From Enhydrobacter sp. (GTDB lineage: Bacteria > Pseudomonadota > Alphaproteobacteria > Reyranellales > Reyranellaceae), in assembly GCF_030246845.1 (NCBI RefSeq), contig NZ_CP126889.1, positions 4,893,001 to 4,957,000 of the forward strand: a stretch of 64,000 bases of DNA, read 5' to 3'. Positions 1-7,883 of this stretch are shown piece after piece. Below the pieces are notes generated by a model, which had not been told where the DNA came from, ran no database searches, and saw nothing but the letters and a program-made list of their open reading frames with translations. The translations under genes were made by a program, and so were the position numbers. Every line of letters starts with the position of its first letter. The first letter of the stretch is position 1.

Positions 1-96
1 AAGGATCTGAAGGAAGGCGCCGCCGTCGCCGCGAATTCGATCGACGAGGGCAAGGCTGCGCAGGCGCTCGCCGCGTTGCAAAGGATCTGTGCATGA
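1..96 (+). CDS. trpD: Anthranilate phosphoribosyltransferase, C-terminal end (partial)
   Basis: The window opens inside a reading frame whose last 31 codons are visible. The end reads AAVAANSIDEGKAAQALAAL, which resembles the C-terminal helix of TrpD, the enzyme that joins anthranilate to PRPP in tryptophan synthesis. The TGA stop overlaps the ATG of trpC (ATGA), so the two genes are translationally coupled. The call leans on this position directly before trpC, because the fragment holds no catalytic motif. Confidence 0.75.
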   Translation, partial: KDLKEGAAVAANSIDEGKAAQALAALQRICA

Positions 97-890
97 GCGA
101 CACGCTGGCAAGGATCGTCGACGACAAGCGCCGTCATGTCGCCCTCCAGCGCGAGCGTCGGCCACAAGGCGAGGTCGAGCGCGCGGCCAGGACGACGGAC
201 GCGCCGCGCGGCTTTGCCAGGGCATTGAAGGACGCGATCACAGCCGGCCGCTACGGCCTGATCGCCGAGATCAAGAAGGCCTCGCCCAGCAAGGGACTGA
301 TCCGACCGGACTTCGATCCGCCATCGCTTGCCCGCGCCTACGAACGCGGCGGGGCCTCGTGCCTCTCGGTGCTGACCGACGAACCCTACTTCCAGGGCAA
401 GGACGAATTTCTTTCCCGGGCGCGCCGGGCCACGAAGCTTCCAGTCCTGCGCAAGGACTTCATGATCGACCCCTATCAGGTATTCGAGGCGCGCGCGCTC
501 GGCGCGGACTGCATTCTGCTGATCATGGCCTGCCTCGACGACCAGCTTGCGGCGGAGCTCGCGCGGCTTGCGCATGTTTGCGGCATGGATGTCCTCGTCG
601 AGGTCCACGACGGAGACGAGCTGGACCGTGCGCTCGGCATCGACAGCGAGCTGATCGGAGTCAACAACCGCAATCTCAAGACGCTTGCCGTCGATCTCGC
701 CGTAACCGAGCGGCTCGCACCCAAGGTACCGAAGGATCGCGTGCTGGTGGCGGAGAGCGGGCTCGGCACGCCGGCCGATCTGGCCCGCATGGCCAGGGTC
801 GGCGCCTCGGCCTTCCTGATCGGCGAAAGCTTCATGCGCAAGCCCGACGTCGAAAGCGCGGTGCGCGAAATCCTGGTGAAGGCGGCATGA
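93..890 (+). CDS. trpC: Indole-3-glycerol phosphate synthase
   Basis: 265-residue TIM-barrel enzyme that closes the ring of carboxyphenylamino-deoxyribulose phosphate to give indole-3-glycerol phosphate in cytosolic tryptophan synthesis. Family motifs are present in order: AEIKKASPSKG with E59 and K61, LRKDF with K121, the glutamate in VEVH (E170), GVNNRNLKT (N191) and VAESG (E221, S222). The length is usual for a monofunctional TrpC; no TrpF domain is fused. The start overlaps the trpD stop and the stop overlaps the moaC start, so trpD-trpC-moaC-moeA form one tightly packed transcription unit. Confidence 0.97.
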   Translation: MSDTLARIVDDKRRHVALQRERRPQGEVERAARTTDAPRGFARALKDAITAGRYGLIAEIKKASPSKGLIRPDFDPPSLARAYERGGASCLSVLTDEPYFQGKDEFLSRARRATKLPVLRKDFMIDPYQVFEARALGADCILLIMACLDDQLAAELARLAHVCGMDVLVEVHDGDELDRALGIDSELIGVNNRNLKTLAVDLAVTERLAPKVPKDRVLVAESGLGTPADLARMARVGASAFLIGESFMRKPDVESAVREILVKAA

Positions 891-1369
891 GCAGGACGCT
901 CAGCCACTTCGACACGCGCGGCAACGCCCATATGGTCGATGTCGGCGCCAAGGACGAGACCGAGCGCATGGCCATGGCGAAGGCGAGCGTCGTCATGCAG
1001 CCCGAGACGCTGGCGCTGATCAAGGACAGGAAGGCAGCCAAAGGCGACGTGCTGGCGGTGGCGCAACTTGCCGGCATCATGGCCGCCAAGCGCACCGCCG
1101 AGCTGATCCCGCTTTGCCATCCGCTGGCGCTTTCCGCCGTCGAGGTGAAGCTCTCGCTCGATGCCGGCCGCCATGCGGTCGACATCGAGGCCACGTGCCG
1201 GATCAGGGGCCGCACCGGCGTCGAGATGGAGGCGCTGACAGCGGCGTCCGTCGCGGCCCTCACAGTCTACGACATGTGCAAGGCGGTCGATCGCGGCATG
1301 GTGATCTCGGAAGTGAAGCTTCTGCACAAGTCCGGCGGCAAGTCGGGAACGTTCGACAGAGACCGATGA
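887..1369 (+). CDS. moaC: Cyclic pyranopterin monophosphate synthase
   Basis: 160 residues. MoaC acts with MoaA to convert GTP to cyclic pyranopterin monophosphate, the first step of molybdenum cofactor synthesis. Visible family features are the LCHPL motif (76-80), GVEMEALTA (111-119), YDMCKA with the catalytic pair D129 and K132, and the C-terminal KSGGKSG. I chose the ATG at 887, which overlaps the trpC stop. The same frame stays open far upstream through trpC, but that part has no family similarity. The trpC-moaC-moeA order is common in alphaproteobacteria. Confidence 0.96.
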   Translation: MSRTLSHFDTRGNAHMVDVGAKDETERMAMAKASVVMQPETLALIKDRKAAKGDVLAVAQLAGIMAAKRTAELIPLCHPLALSAVEVKLSLDAGRHAVDIEATCRIRGRTGVEMEALTAASVAALTVYDMCKAVDRGMVISEVKLLHKSGGKSGTFDRDR

Positions 1370-1370
1370 T

Positions 1371-2585
1371 ATGCTGACCGTTCGCGAAGCCCATGCCCGT
1401 GTGATCACCGCCTTCACGCCGCTGCCGGCGGAGCTCGTGTCGGTGGCAGATGCCGCGGGGCGCGTCCTGGCCAATCTACCGGCCGCGCGGCTCACGCAGC
1501 CTCCGGCCGATCTCTCTGCCATGGATGGATACGCCGTCCGCGCCGAGGACGTTCCGGCAGTGCCGACCGTTCTCACGCTGGCCGGCCAGGCGCCCGCCGG
1601 CGGTTCCCACGATGAAGCGCTGAAGCCCGGCGAGGCTGTCCGCATCTTTACCGGCGCCCCGCTGCCGATGGGAGCGGACTCGATCGTCATCCAGGAGGAT
1701 ACCGAGGCCGACGGCCGGAAGGTCACCATCCTCGAGGCGCCGACACCGGGCCGGCACATCCGCAGGGCCGGCCTCGATTTCAAGGCGGGCGACGTTCCCT
1801 TCGCCGCGGGGCGCAGGCTCACTGCGCGCGACGTCGCCCTGCTTGCGGCGATGAACGTGCCCTGGGTCGGCGTCTACCGCAAACCGCGCGTGGCGATCCT
1901 CTCGACCGGCGACGAGCTCGTGATGCCGGGCGAGCCGGTGGGCCGCAACCAGATCGTCTCCTCCTCCGGCATCGCGGTCGCCGCCCTGGTACGCGGCTGG
2001 GGCGGCGAGCCGAGCCTTTTCGATATTGCCCGCGACGACGCCGTCCTCATCCAGGATCGGATTGCCGCCGGCACCCAGCACGACCTCCTGATCACCCTGG
2101 GCGGCGCGTCGGTGGGCGACCACGACCTCGTGCAGGATGCGCTCAAGGCCCAGGGCTTCACGATGGACTTCTGGCGCATCGCCATGCGGCCCGGAAAGCC
2201 CCTGATGTTCGCCGGACGAGACAGGGCTCGCGTGCTCGGCCTGCCGGGCAATCCCGTCTCGACGATGGTCTGCGCGCTTCTGTTCCTGAAGCCGGCGCTC
2301 GAGCGCATGCTTGGCCGGTCCGGTGATCTTCCAGCCACCCGTCCGGCACGGCTTGCCGTCGATCTTAAGGCCAACGATACGCGGGAGGATTATGTCCGCA
2401 GCCGGCTTGACCGGGCCCCGGACGGCGGTCTCAGCGTCGAACCGCACAAGATCCAGGACAGCTCGATGCTTTCGGTGCTGGCGGGCTCCGGGGCCTTCCT
2501 CGTCCGACCGCCCCACGATCCGGCGCGAAAGGCCGGCGATACCGTCCAGGTCATTGATCTCGGCACCCTCGACGGCGGCTATTGA
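1371..2585 (+). CDS. moeA: Molybdopterin molybdenumtransferase
   Basis: 404 residues. MoeA inserts molybdate into adenylylated molybdopterin, the last step of cofactor assembly. Motifs seen: MDGYAVR (from residue 51), PAGG and FTGAPLP in the N-terminal region, STGDEL at the start of the MoCF-binding fold, GGASVGD (244-250), RPGKPLMF and GLPGNP (near 290), then a C-terminal beta-barrel domain. It starts one base after the moaC stop. It is probably the last gene of the trp-moa-moe unit, since lexA has its own promoter just downstream. Confidence 0.96.
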   Translation: MLTVREAHARVITAFTPLPAELVSVADAAGRVLANLPAARLTQPPADLSAMDGYAVRAEDVPAVPTVLTLAGQAPAGGSHDEALKPGEAVRIFTGAPLPMGADSIVIQEDTEADGRKVTILEAPTPGRHIRRAGLDFKAGDVPFAAGRRLTARDVALLAAMNVPWVGVYRKPRVAILSTGDELVMPGEPVGRNQIVSSSGIAVAALVRGWGGEPSLFDIARDDAVLIQDRIAAGTQHDLLITLGGASVGDHDLVQDALKAQGFTMDFWRIAMRPGKPLMFAGRDRARVLGLPGNPVSTMVCALLFLKPALERMLGRSGDLPATRPARLAVDLKANDTREDYVRSRLDRAPDGGLSVEPHKIQDSSMLSVLAGSGAFLVRPPHDPARKAGDTVQVIDLGTLDGGY

Positions 2586-2607
2586 TCCCCAGTTTCCTCT
2601 GGAAAAC

Positions 2608-2636
2608 TTGACCTGATCCGGGAACTAAACTAGAAC
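2608..2636 (+). promoter_or_regulatory. lexA promoter
   Basis: TTGACC (2608-2613) and TAGAAC (2631-2636) are separated by exactly 17 bases, a good match to the housekeeping -35/-10 pattern (5/6 and 4/6). The LexA box lies over the spacer and the -10, so bound LexA would block RNA polymerase. The start codon at 2694 leaves a leader of about 50 bases. Confidence 0.7.
2622..2636 (+). promoter_or_regulatory. LexA (SOS) box GAAC-N7-GAAC
   Basis: GAAC at 2622-2625 and GAAC at 2633-2636 with a 7-base spacer. This is the alphaproteobacterial direct-repeat LexA site (GTTC-N7-GTTC read on the other strand). Its place on the lexA promoter indicates autorepression. Confidence 0.88.
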
Positions 2637-2693
2637 ATGTAGCGGGTTTCAGGATTTGTTCCGAAATCTGGTAGTTGGTTTGGGGAGAAGTCG

Positions 2694-3443
2694 GTGCTGA
2701 CCCGCAAGCAAAGCGAACTGCTGCTGTTCATCAACAAGCGTCTGAACGACGCCGGCGTATCGCCTTCGTTCGATGAAATGAAGGAGGCGCTGCGATTGAA
2801 GTCGAAATCGGGCATCCATCGGCTGATCACCGGCCTGGAGGAGCGCGGCTTCCTGCGTCGACTGCCTCATCGGGCGCGGGCGCTGCAGGTCCTCAAGCTT
2901 CCCGATGCGGCCGGATTGCCGGCCCCCAACGTCACGCCCCTCCTCGTCGAGGCGCGCCGTTCCGGCATGGCCGAGCCGCGCGAAGGCTTCGTGCCGCAGG
3001 TCGTTCGCGGCGAGCGCGCGCCGCTTGCCGGCGCCTTCCAGGTGGCGAACGAGGCGCATGCCCTCAGCCTGCCGCTGTACGGCCGGATTGCGGCCGGCAC
3101 GCCCATCGAGGCGCTGCGCGACAACTCCACGACCATCGACGTGCCGGTGTCCCTGCTTGCCTCCGGCGCCCACTACTGCCTCGAGGTGCAGGGCGACTCG
3201 ATGATCGAGGCCGGCATCCAGGACGGCGACATCGTGATCATCAAGAGCGCCGATACGGCCGAGACGGGCGACATTGTCGTCGCACTGATCGATGATGCCG
3301 AGGCAACATTGAAACGGCTGCGCAAGAAAGGCGCCTCGATCGCGCTCGAGCCCGCCAATGCCGCTTACGAGACCCGAATCTTCGGGCCCGACCGGGTGAA
3401 GATCCAGGGCCGGCTGGCGGGACTCTATCGCCGCTACCACTGA
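2694..3443 (+). CDS. lexA: SOS-response repressor LexA
   Basis: 249 residues, repressor and self-cleaving serine protease. The N-terminal winged-helix domain (1-70) carries PSFDEMKEAL and KSKSGIHRLITGLEERGF, typical of alphaproteobacterial LexA. A linker of about 50 residues follows, then the S24 peptidase domain: cleavage bond A134-G135 in GRIAAGTP, nucleophile S169 in GDSM, and general base K207 in EATLKRL. The start is GTG at 2694, preceded by a GGGGAGAAG ribosome site. No ATG fits the conserved N-terminus MLTRKQ. The gene is controlled by the LexA box at 2622. Confidence 0.97.
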   Translation: MLTRKQSELLLFINKRLNDAGVSPSFDEMKEALRLKSKSGIHRLITGLEERGFLRRLPHRARALQVLKLPDAAGLPAPNVTPLLVEARRSGMAEPREGFVPQVVRGERAPLAGAFQVANEAHALSLPLYGRIAAGTPIEALRDNSTTIDVPVSLLASGAHYCLEVQGDSMIEAGIQDGDIVIIKSADTAETGDIVVALIDDAEATLKRLRKKGASIALEPANAAYETRIFGPDRVKIQGRLAGLYRRYH

Positions 3444-3503
3444 TCTTCGACGCCGGCGGCACGTTCGGATGGCGAGTCGCATGCGCCGGGATCGGAGGCT
3501 ATC

Positions 3504-4487
3504 GTGCCGCGCATGACGCTGGAGCAGCTTCGCGTTTTCGTGGCGGTGGCCGAGCGCCAGCATATGACGCGCGCCGCCGAGTCGCTGCATCTGGCGCAAT
3601 CGGCGGTGAGCGCAGCGGTCGCCGCACTGGAGGCGCGCCACGGCGCCAAGCTCTTCCATCGCGTCGGACGAGGCATCGAGCTCACCGAGGCGGGCGTGCT
3701 CTTCCTGAACGAGGCCCGCGCCGTTCTCGCGCGGGCCGAGGCGGCCGAGCTCGTCCTGTCCGAGCTCGGCGGCCTGCAGCGCGGCACCCTCGCCATTCAC
3801 GCCAGCAAGACGATTGCCAGCTATTGGCTCCCGAGGCACCTCGTCGCCTTTCGGCGCGCTCATCCCGCCATCGATCTGCGGCTGAGCGTCGGCAACACGG
3901 CGCAGGTGGCGGCCGCCGTCCATGAAGGCCTTGCCGAAATCGGCTTCGTCGAGGGCGCCATCGATGATCCAATGCTGATCGCGACCGAGGTGGCGCGCGA
4001 TCAGCTCGTCGTCGTGGTCGGCGGGGACCATCCCTGGTCCAGGGCCGACCGGATCGAGCTCGCCGAGCTCGTCGGAACCGAATGGGTGCTGCGCGAACCA
4101 GGCTCGGGGACCCGCTCGGAATTCGAGACGGCGCTCGAAGCGGCGGGCGTCTCGCTGGATCAGGTCAAGGTCGCCCTGGAGCTGCCCAGCAACGAAGCCA
4201 TTCGCGCCGCCGTGGAGGCCGGCCTCGGTGCGACAGCCATCTCCGCCTCGGTCGCGGCCCCCAGCCTGGAGGCCGGTCTCCTCCATCGGGTCAAGGTCGC
4301 GCTGCCGGAACGGGCATTCCATGCCGTCCAGCATTCCGAACGGCACCGGAGCATCGCCGTGGACAGGCTGCTCGAGATCATGGGGGTGCCGCCCGCGGCT
4401 GGCCAGCCGGCCGGCCGGCTCAGGCAATACCGATCAGATGGATCAGGCCGAAGCTCATCGCGCCGAGCACGACCAGCGACAGCGTGA
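3504..4487 (+). CDS. LysR-family transcriptional regulator
   Basis: 327 residues. The N-terminal winged helix (about 1-62) reads MTLEQLRVFVAVAERQHM followed by RAAESLHLAQSAVSAAVAAL, a typical LysR helix-turn-helix. The co-inducer domain spans roughly 92-300 with the usual LRVSVGNT-like and GLAEIGFVEG segments. GTG at 3504 has a GGAGG five bases upstream (3494-3498); the ATG at 3513 is possible but lies far from it. The closest functional guess is a CbbR/YeiE-type regulator of the neighbouring yeiH-like exporter. The last 68 bases overlap that gene in convergent orientation, and the last 30 or so residues are low-complexity Ser/Arg/Gly. Confidence 0.92.
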   Translation: MPRMTLEQLRVFVAVAERQHMTRAAESLHLAQSAVSAAVAALEARHGAKLFHRVGRGIELTEAGVLFLNEARAVLARAEAAELVLSELGGLQRGTLAIHASKTIASYWLPRHLVAFRRAHPAIDLRLSVGNTAQVAAAVHEGLAEIGFVEGAIDDPMLIATEVARDQLVVVVGGDHPWSRADRIELAELVGTEWVLREPGSGTRSEFETALEAAGVSLDQVKVALELPSNEAIRAAVEAGLGATAISASVAAPSLEAGLLHRVKVALPERAFHAVQHSERHRSIAVDRLLEIMGVPPAAGQPAGRLRQYRSDGSGRSSSRRARPATA

Positions 4488-5526
4488 CCACCGCCGTCAC
4501 CCGCCCGCCCGCCTGCGCGACGCTACGCAGGTCGGTCGAGAGGCCGAGGGCCGCCATGGCGATGATGGTGAACCAGTTCGCGAGCGCCGCGGCCGGCGCC
4601 AGTGCGAATTGCGGCAGAAGTCCCAGCGAGCGCAGAAGGGCCAGCAGCAGGAAGCCGATGATGAACCACGGCACGAGCTTGTGCAGACCGGGCCTGCCCT
4701 TCTTCGGCCGATCGCCCGCCGTGACATGCGGCGGCGCCACGTCCGCCTGATCGCGCAGACGGCGGGTCAGCAGGGTCAGCAGCAGCACGACCGGCCCCAG
4801 CATCAAGACGCGCACCAGCTTCACCAACGTGCCGATCTGGACGGCGATCGTCCCGATCGGCGCAGTGGCGGCCAGCACCTGCGGTACGGCGTAGACGGTC
4901 AGCCCGGCCAGCACGCCGTATTGCAGGTGACTCATGTCGGCGACCGCCGGCAGGAACGGCAGCCCCAGCACCACGGCCACGCCCAGGACCGCCGTGAAGG
5001 CAATCGAGGCCGCGACATCCTCGCCGCTGGCGCCGATCACGGGCGCCACGGCCGCGATCGCGGAATTGCCGCAGATCGAGTTGCCGCAGGCGACCAGGAC
5101 GGCCAGTCGATGGCGCAGCCCGAGCACCCTGCCGATCCCGTAGCTCGCCATGATCGAGACGACGACGATGGCGGCGATGCCGGCCAGCAATGCCGGCCCA
5201 GTCGCCATGAGGGTGGCGGCACTGAGCGAGGCGCCGAGCAGGACCACGGCCACCTCGAGCAGCGTCTTGGCGCAAAAGGAGATGCCGGCAAAGGCGCGCT
5301 GGCTCGGCGTCCAGACCGTCCGCACGATCGTGCCGACCAGGATCGCCAGCACCAACGCCTCGATCCACGCTCGTCCGAACAGGCGGGCCTCAACCTCCTC
5401 GAGCACGATGGCCACCACGGTAACCGCACCGCACAGGACGAGGCCGGGCAGCAAACGGACCGCCAGACCGGCGGGACGTTCCTGCGGGACGGCAGAGGCA
5501 TTGGAGGGCGCGGCGCGTGTTACCAT
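4420..5526 (-). CDS. YeiH-family putative sulfate/anion exporter
   Basis: 368 residues, integral membrane protein with about ten hydrophobic segments from residue 20 to the end. It carries the signature CGNSICGNSAIAAVAPVIGA of the YeiH family (PF03601, UPF0324). Members are proposed to export sulfate or related anions; the substrate here is not known. The start is ATG 5526. It lies downstream of comEC on the same strand, with a 116-base gap containing nested inverted repeats, and it is convergent with the LysR gene, its likely regulator. Family confidence is high, function only inferred. Confidence 0.9.
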   Translation of the reverse strand: MVTRAAPSNASAVPQERPAGLAVRLLPGLVLCGAVTVVAIVLEEVEARLFGRAWIEALVLAILVGTIVRTVWTPSQRAFAGISFCAKTLLEVAVVLLGASLSAATLMATGPALLAGIAAIVVVSIMASYGIGRVLGLRHRLAVLVACGNSICGNSAIAAVAPVIGASGEDVAASIAFTAVLGVAVVLGLPFLPAVADMSHLQYGVLAGLTVYAVPQVLAATAPIGTIAVQIGTLVKLVRVLMLGPVVLLLTLLTRRLRDQADVAPPHVTAGDRPKKGRPGLHKLVPWFIIGFLLLALLRSLGLLPQFALAPAAALANWFTIIAMAALGLSTDLRSVAQAGGRVTAVVTLSLVVLGAMSFGLIHLIGIA

Positions 5527-5591
5527 TTCATTCTCGAGCAGGATTTACTCCCTAGCATCACCGGCGCGCGCAGATCCTTCCAATTCAATCG

Positions 5592-5639
5592 CATGTTCAT
5601 ATCGATCTGTCTTTTGGATCGATCCGCATCGCGAACATG
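5592..5639. promoter_or_regulatory. Nested inverted repeats upstream of the yeiH-like gene
   Basis: An inner perfect repeat ATCGATC (5601-5607) / GATCGAT (5617-5623) with a 9-base spacer lies within an outer perfect pair CATGTTC (5592-5598) / GAACATG (5633-5639). The inner pair is centred about 86 bases before the yeiH-like start and just after the comEC stop. No T-run follows on either strand, so a LysR-type operator or other regulator site fits better than a terminator. Confidence 0.45.
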
Positions 5640-5642
5640 GAT

Positions 5643-7769
5643 TTAAGCACCCGGAGCCTTGATCGCCGCTCGACGGCTGGGACTGTTCGGGACCCACGGC
5701 CGGTCGCCGCGTGCCGCATTCGAGGTAAGCCGCCGCACGCCACTGTCGTCCAGCCACAAAGCCTGCGCGCCGCTGCGCCAGGCGTCCCGCCGATCGATCA
5801 CCAGGCGCGGACCGCGGCACCGGCCGTGCGCGTCCACGGTCGACAGCACGATGTCGGCATTGGCGCAGGCTTCGACGAGACGGTCCCTGTCACTCACCAG
5901 GGCGACACGCCACGGCCCTTTTTGCCAGCGGCAAAGGCCGGACGCGCAGCCGAGGCCCAGCGCCCGTTCCTCGGCGCTCGCCGTCCATTTGCGCGCGCCG
6001 TCCTGACCGCCGCGGCGTGCCCAGGTGTCGGTGACGAAGCGGTTGCTCCGCTGCGAGGCGATCTTGAGCACGCCATGGCCATCGTGCAGGCCCAGCACGC
6101 GTCCGTCCTCGCTCATCAGCAGGTCGGGCGCCGGCCCGGAGTCCAGCATCAGCGCGACGGCGATCACCGGCAGGCCTGCCAGCCGCCAGGGACGGCGCCA
6201 GAGGCAGAGCCACAGCCCGCCCAGCGTCAGCAGCCACAGGCTGGCGCCGGGCAGCGAAGGGACCAGCATTGCCGCCTGCGGCCAGGCGGCGACGTGATCC
6301 GCGATGGCGTCCAGTCCCACGATCCCCCATCCCATCGGTATCAAGGCCAACTTCTCCAGGCCCAATGGCATCAGCAGCATGGCAAGAAGGCCCCAGGGCA
6401 TGATCCAGAAGCCGGTCAAGGGGACACCCAGCAGGTTCGCCGCCACTCCGAGGAAGGACAGGCGATTGAAGTGATAGGCGGCAAAGGCCCCAGTCGCGAC
6501 CGAGGCCACGAGCGTCGTGGCCACACTCGCGCCGAAGCCCGCGATCAGGCGCCACAGCCAGCGTTGGCTGGCACCCTCGATCCGCTCGTGCCAGCGCCGC
6601 CGCCAGCCTCCGGCGGCCTCCCAGGCAGCGATCAGGGCGACGACGGCCGCGAACGACATCTGGAACGAAGCGCCGGTCAAGGCATCCGGCGCTGCGGCGA
6701 GCACGACGATCGCCGACCAGGCCACCAGCCGCAACGACAACGCGGTGCGATCGAGCAGGATCGCAAGCAGCGCCAAGGCCGCCATGGCGCAAGCCCGCTG
6801 TGCCGGCACCGGGGCGCCGGCGAGCGCGGTGTAGAACAGAGCCGCCGAGAGTGCCACGACGGCAGCAATTTTCTTGGCGTCGACACGCAGCGCGAGCGGC
6901 GGCACGAGGGCGACGCCGTAGCGCACCAAGCCCATCACCAGCGCGACCACGAAGACGATATGCAGGCCGGAGATCGAGAGGATGTGGGCCAGCCCCGAAT
7001 CGCGCATGGCCTGGTTGACCTCGCGCGTAACCGCCGTCTGCTCGCCGGTCAGCAAGGCGGCCGCGACGCCCCCTTCCGGACCCGGCAGGGCCTGCAGGAC
7101 GCGTGCCGTGATGTCGGCCCGCAGGGCGTCGATGGAGCGCACGATGCCGCTGGGCTCGCCATGTTCGAGCACCACTGCCGGTGCCAGCGCGTAGCCGACG
7201 GCGCCGATCTGCTGGAACCACGCGACGCGCTGAAAATCGAACGCGCCGGGCGTCGCTGGCCCTGCTGGCGGCGAGAGGTTGGCGAGGACCAGCAACCGAT
7301 CGCCCACGCCGAGCGGCGGGGCGCCGCGGCCCAGCGACACCCGAACGCGGACAGGCGTCATCTCCGGCGCCGGCGCGCCGCGGCCTTTCAGCCGCACGGC
7401 CTCGAGGACGACACGCGCGCTTTCGGGCAGACGCTGCACGTCGGCGATCCGGCCTTCGACGTTGATGCTGAACAGCGGTCGGCCGAGCACCGGCGCCGCA
7501 AGATCGGCCGTGTGCCAGGTCGCGAGACCGAAGCCGGCCGACGCCGCGACGAGCCCGGTGCACAGCGCGCGGATTGCCGTCCCGACGGGCGCGAGGAAGG
7601 TTGCAGCAAGGCCGGCGACGGCCAGCGCCGGGCCCAGCCACATCGGCGGCTCGCTCGGCAAGGCGAAGTAGATCGCAATGCCGAGGCCCATGGCCACGGG
7701 CAGCCACAGCATCCAGCGGCCGCGCTCGGCGTCCAGTTGCCGCAAAATCCAGGTGCGTGCCCCCGACAC
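5643..7769 (-). CDS. comEC: ComEC/Rec2-family DNA-uptake channel protein
   Basis: 708 residues. ComEC proteins form the inner-membrane channel for incoming single-stranded DNA during transformation. The N-terminal region has membrane segments and an OB-like DUF4131 section (about 30-200). The central Competence domain includes ALLTGEQ and the hallmark SGLAHILSISGLHIVF (near 260-280), followed by many membrane segments to about residue 520. The C-terminal 170 residues are soluble and lack the HxHxDH metal site of the metallo-beta-lactamase domain seen in long ComEC proteins, as is usual in alphaproteobacteria. It is divergent from gltX. Whether the cell is naturally competent cannot be told from this gene alone. 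Confidence 0.92.
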   Translation of the reverse strand: MSGARTWILRQLDAERGRWMLWLPVAMGLGIAIYFALPSEPPMWLGPALAVAGLAATFLAPVGTAIRALCTGLVAASAGFGLATWHTADLAAPVLGRPLFSINVEGRIADVQRLPESARVVLEAVRLKGRGAPAPEMTPVRVRVSLGRGAPPLGVGDRLLVLANLSPPAGPATPGAFDFQRVAWFQQIGAVGYALAPAVVLEHGEPSGIVRSIDALRADITARVLQALPGPEGGVAAALLTGEQTAVTREVNQAMRDSGLAHILSISGLHIVFVVALVMGLVRYGVALVPPLALRVDAKKIAAVVALSAALFYTALAGAPVPAQRACAMAALALLAILLDRTALSLRLVAWSAIVVLAAAPDALTGASFQMSFAAVVALIAAWEAAGGWRRRWHERIEGASQRWLWRLIAGFGASVATTLVASVATGAFAAYHFNRLSFLGVAANLLGVPLTGFWIMPWGLLAMLLMPLGLEKLALIPMGWGIVGLDAIADHVAAWPQAAMLVPSLPGASLWLLTLGGLWLCLWRRPWRLAGLPVIAVALMLDSGPAPDLLMSEDGRVLGLHDGHGVLKIASQRSNRFVTDTWARRGGQDGARKWTASAEERALGLGCASGLCRWQKGPWRVALVSDRDRLVEACANADIVLSTVDAHGRCRGPRLVIDRRDAWRSGAQALWLDDSGVRRLTSNAARGDRPWVPNSPSRRAAIKAPGA

Positions 7770-7793
7770 GCGCTCCCCCTTCTCGATGGTCTA

Positions 7794-7812
7794 TCTGTCG
7801 CGGTTTGACAGA
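7794..7812. promoter_or_regulatory. 19-bp dyad in the comEC/gltX divergent promoter region
   Basis: TCTGTC (7794-7799) and GACAGA (7807-7812) are perfect inverted repeats with a 7-base spacer. A TTGACA hexamer (7805-7810) that could serve as the gltX -35 overlaps the right arm, though the -10 at 7828 (TACCTA) is poor. On the other strand a TACTAT (7814-7819) could be the comEC -10. The shape is that of a small operator. Confidence 0.35.
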
Positions 7813-7883
7813 CATAGTACACCCGCCTACCTACGGCGCGCTTTTTCGGCCCAAACGTGGCAATCCCGCACCCTCTCCGCACC

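Noticed and set aside
2649..4427. A 592-codon open frame on the - strand opposite lexA and the LysR gene
   Set aside because: Its composition (Arg, Gly, His, Asp, Gln-rich) shows no known domain, and the opposite strand carries two clear genes. Such antisense frames arise from high GC at third positions.
5643..6150. Loss of the metallo-beta-lactamase domain of ComEC as a defect
   Set aside because: The soluble C-terminus lacks HxHxDH, but this is usual for alphaproteobacterial ComEC, so it is not a truncation.
5637..7808. A 723-codon open frame on the + strand opposite comEC
   Set aside because: Very Gln/His/Arg-rich and without membrane segments or motifs; comEC on the - strand has clear family signatures.
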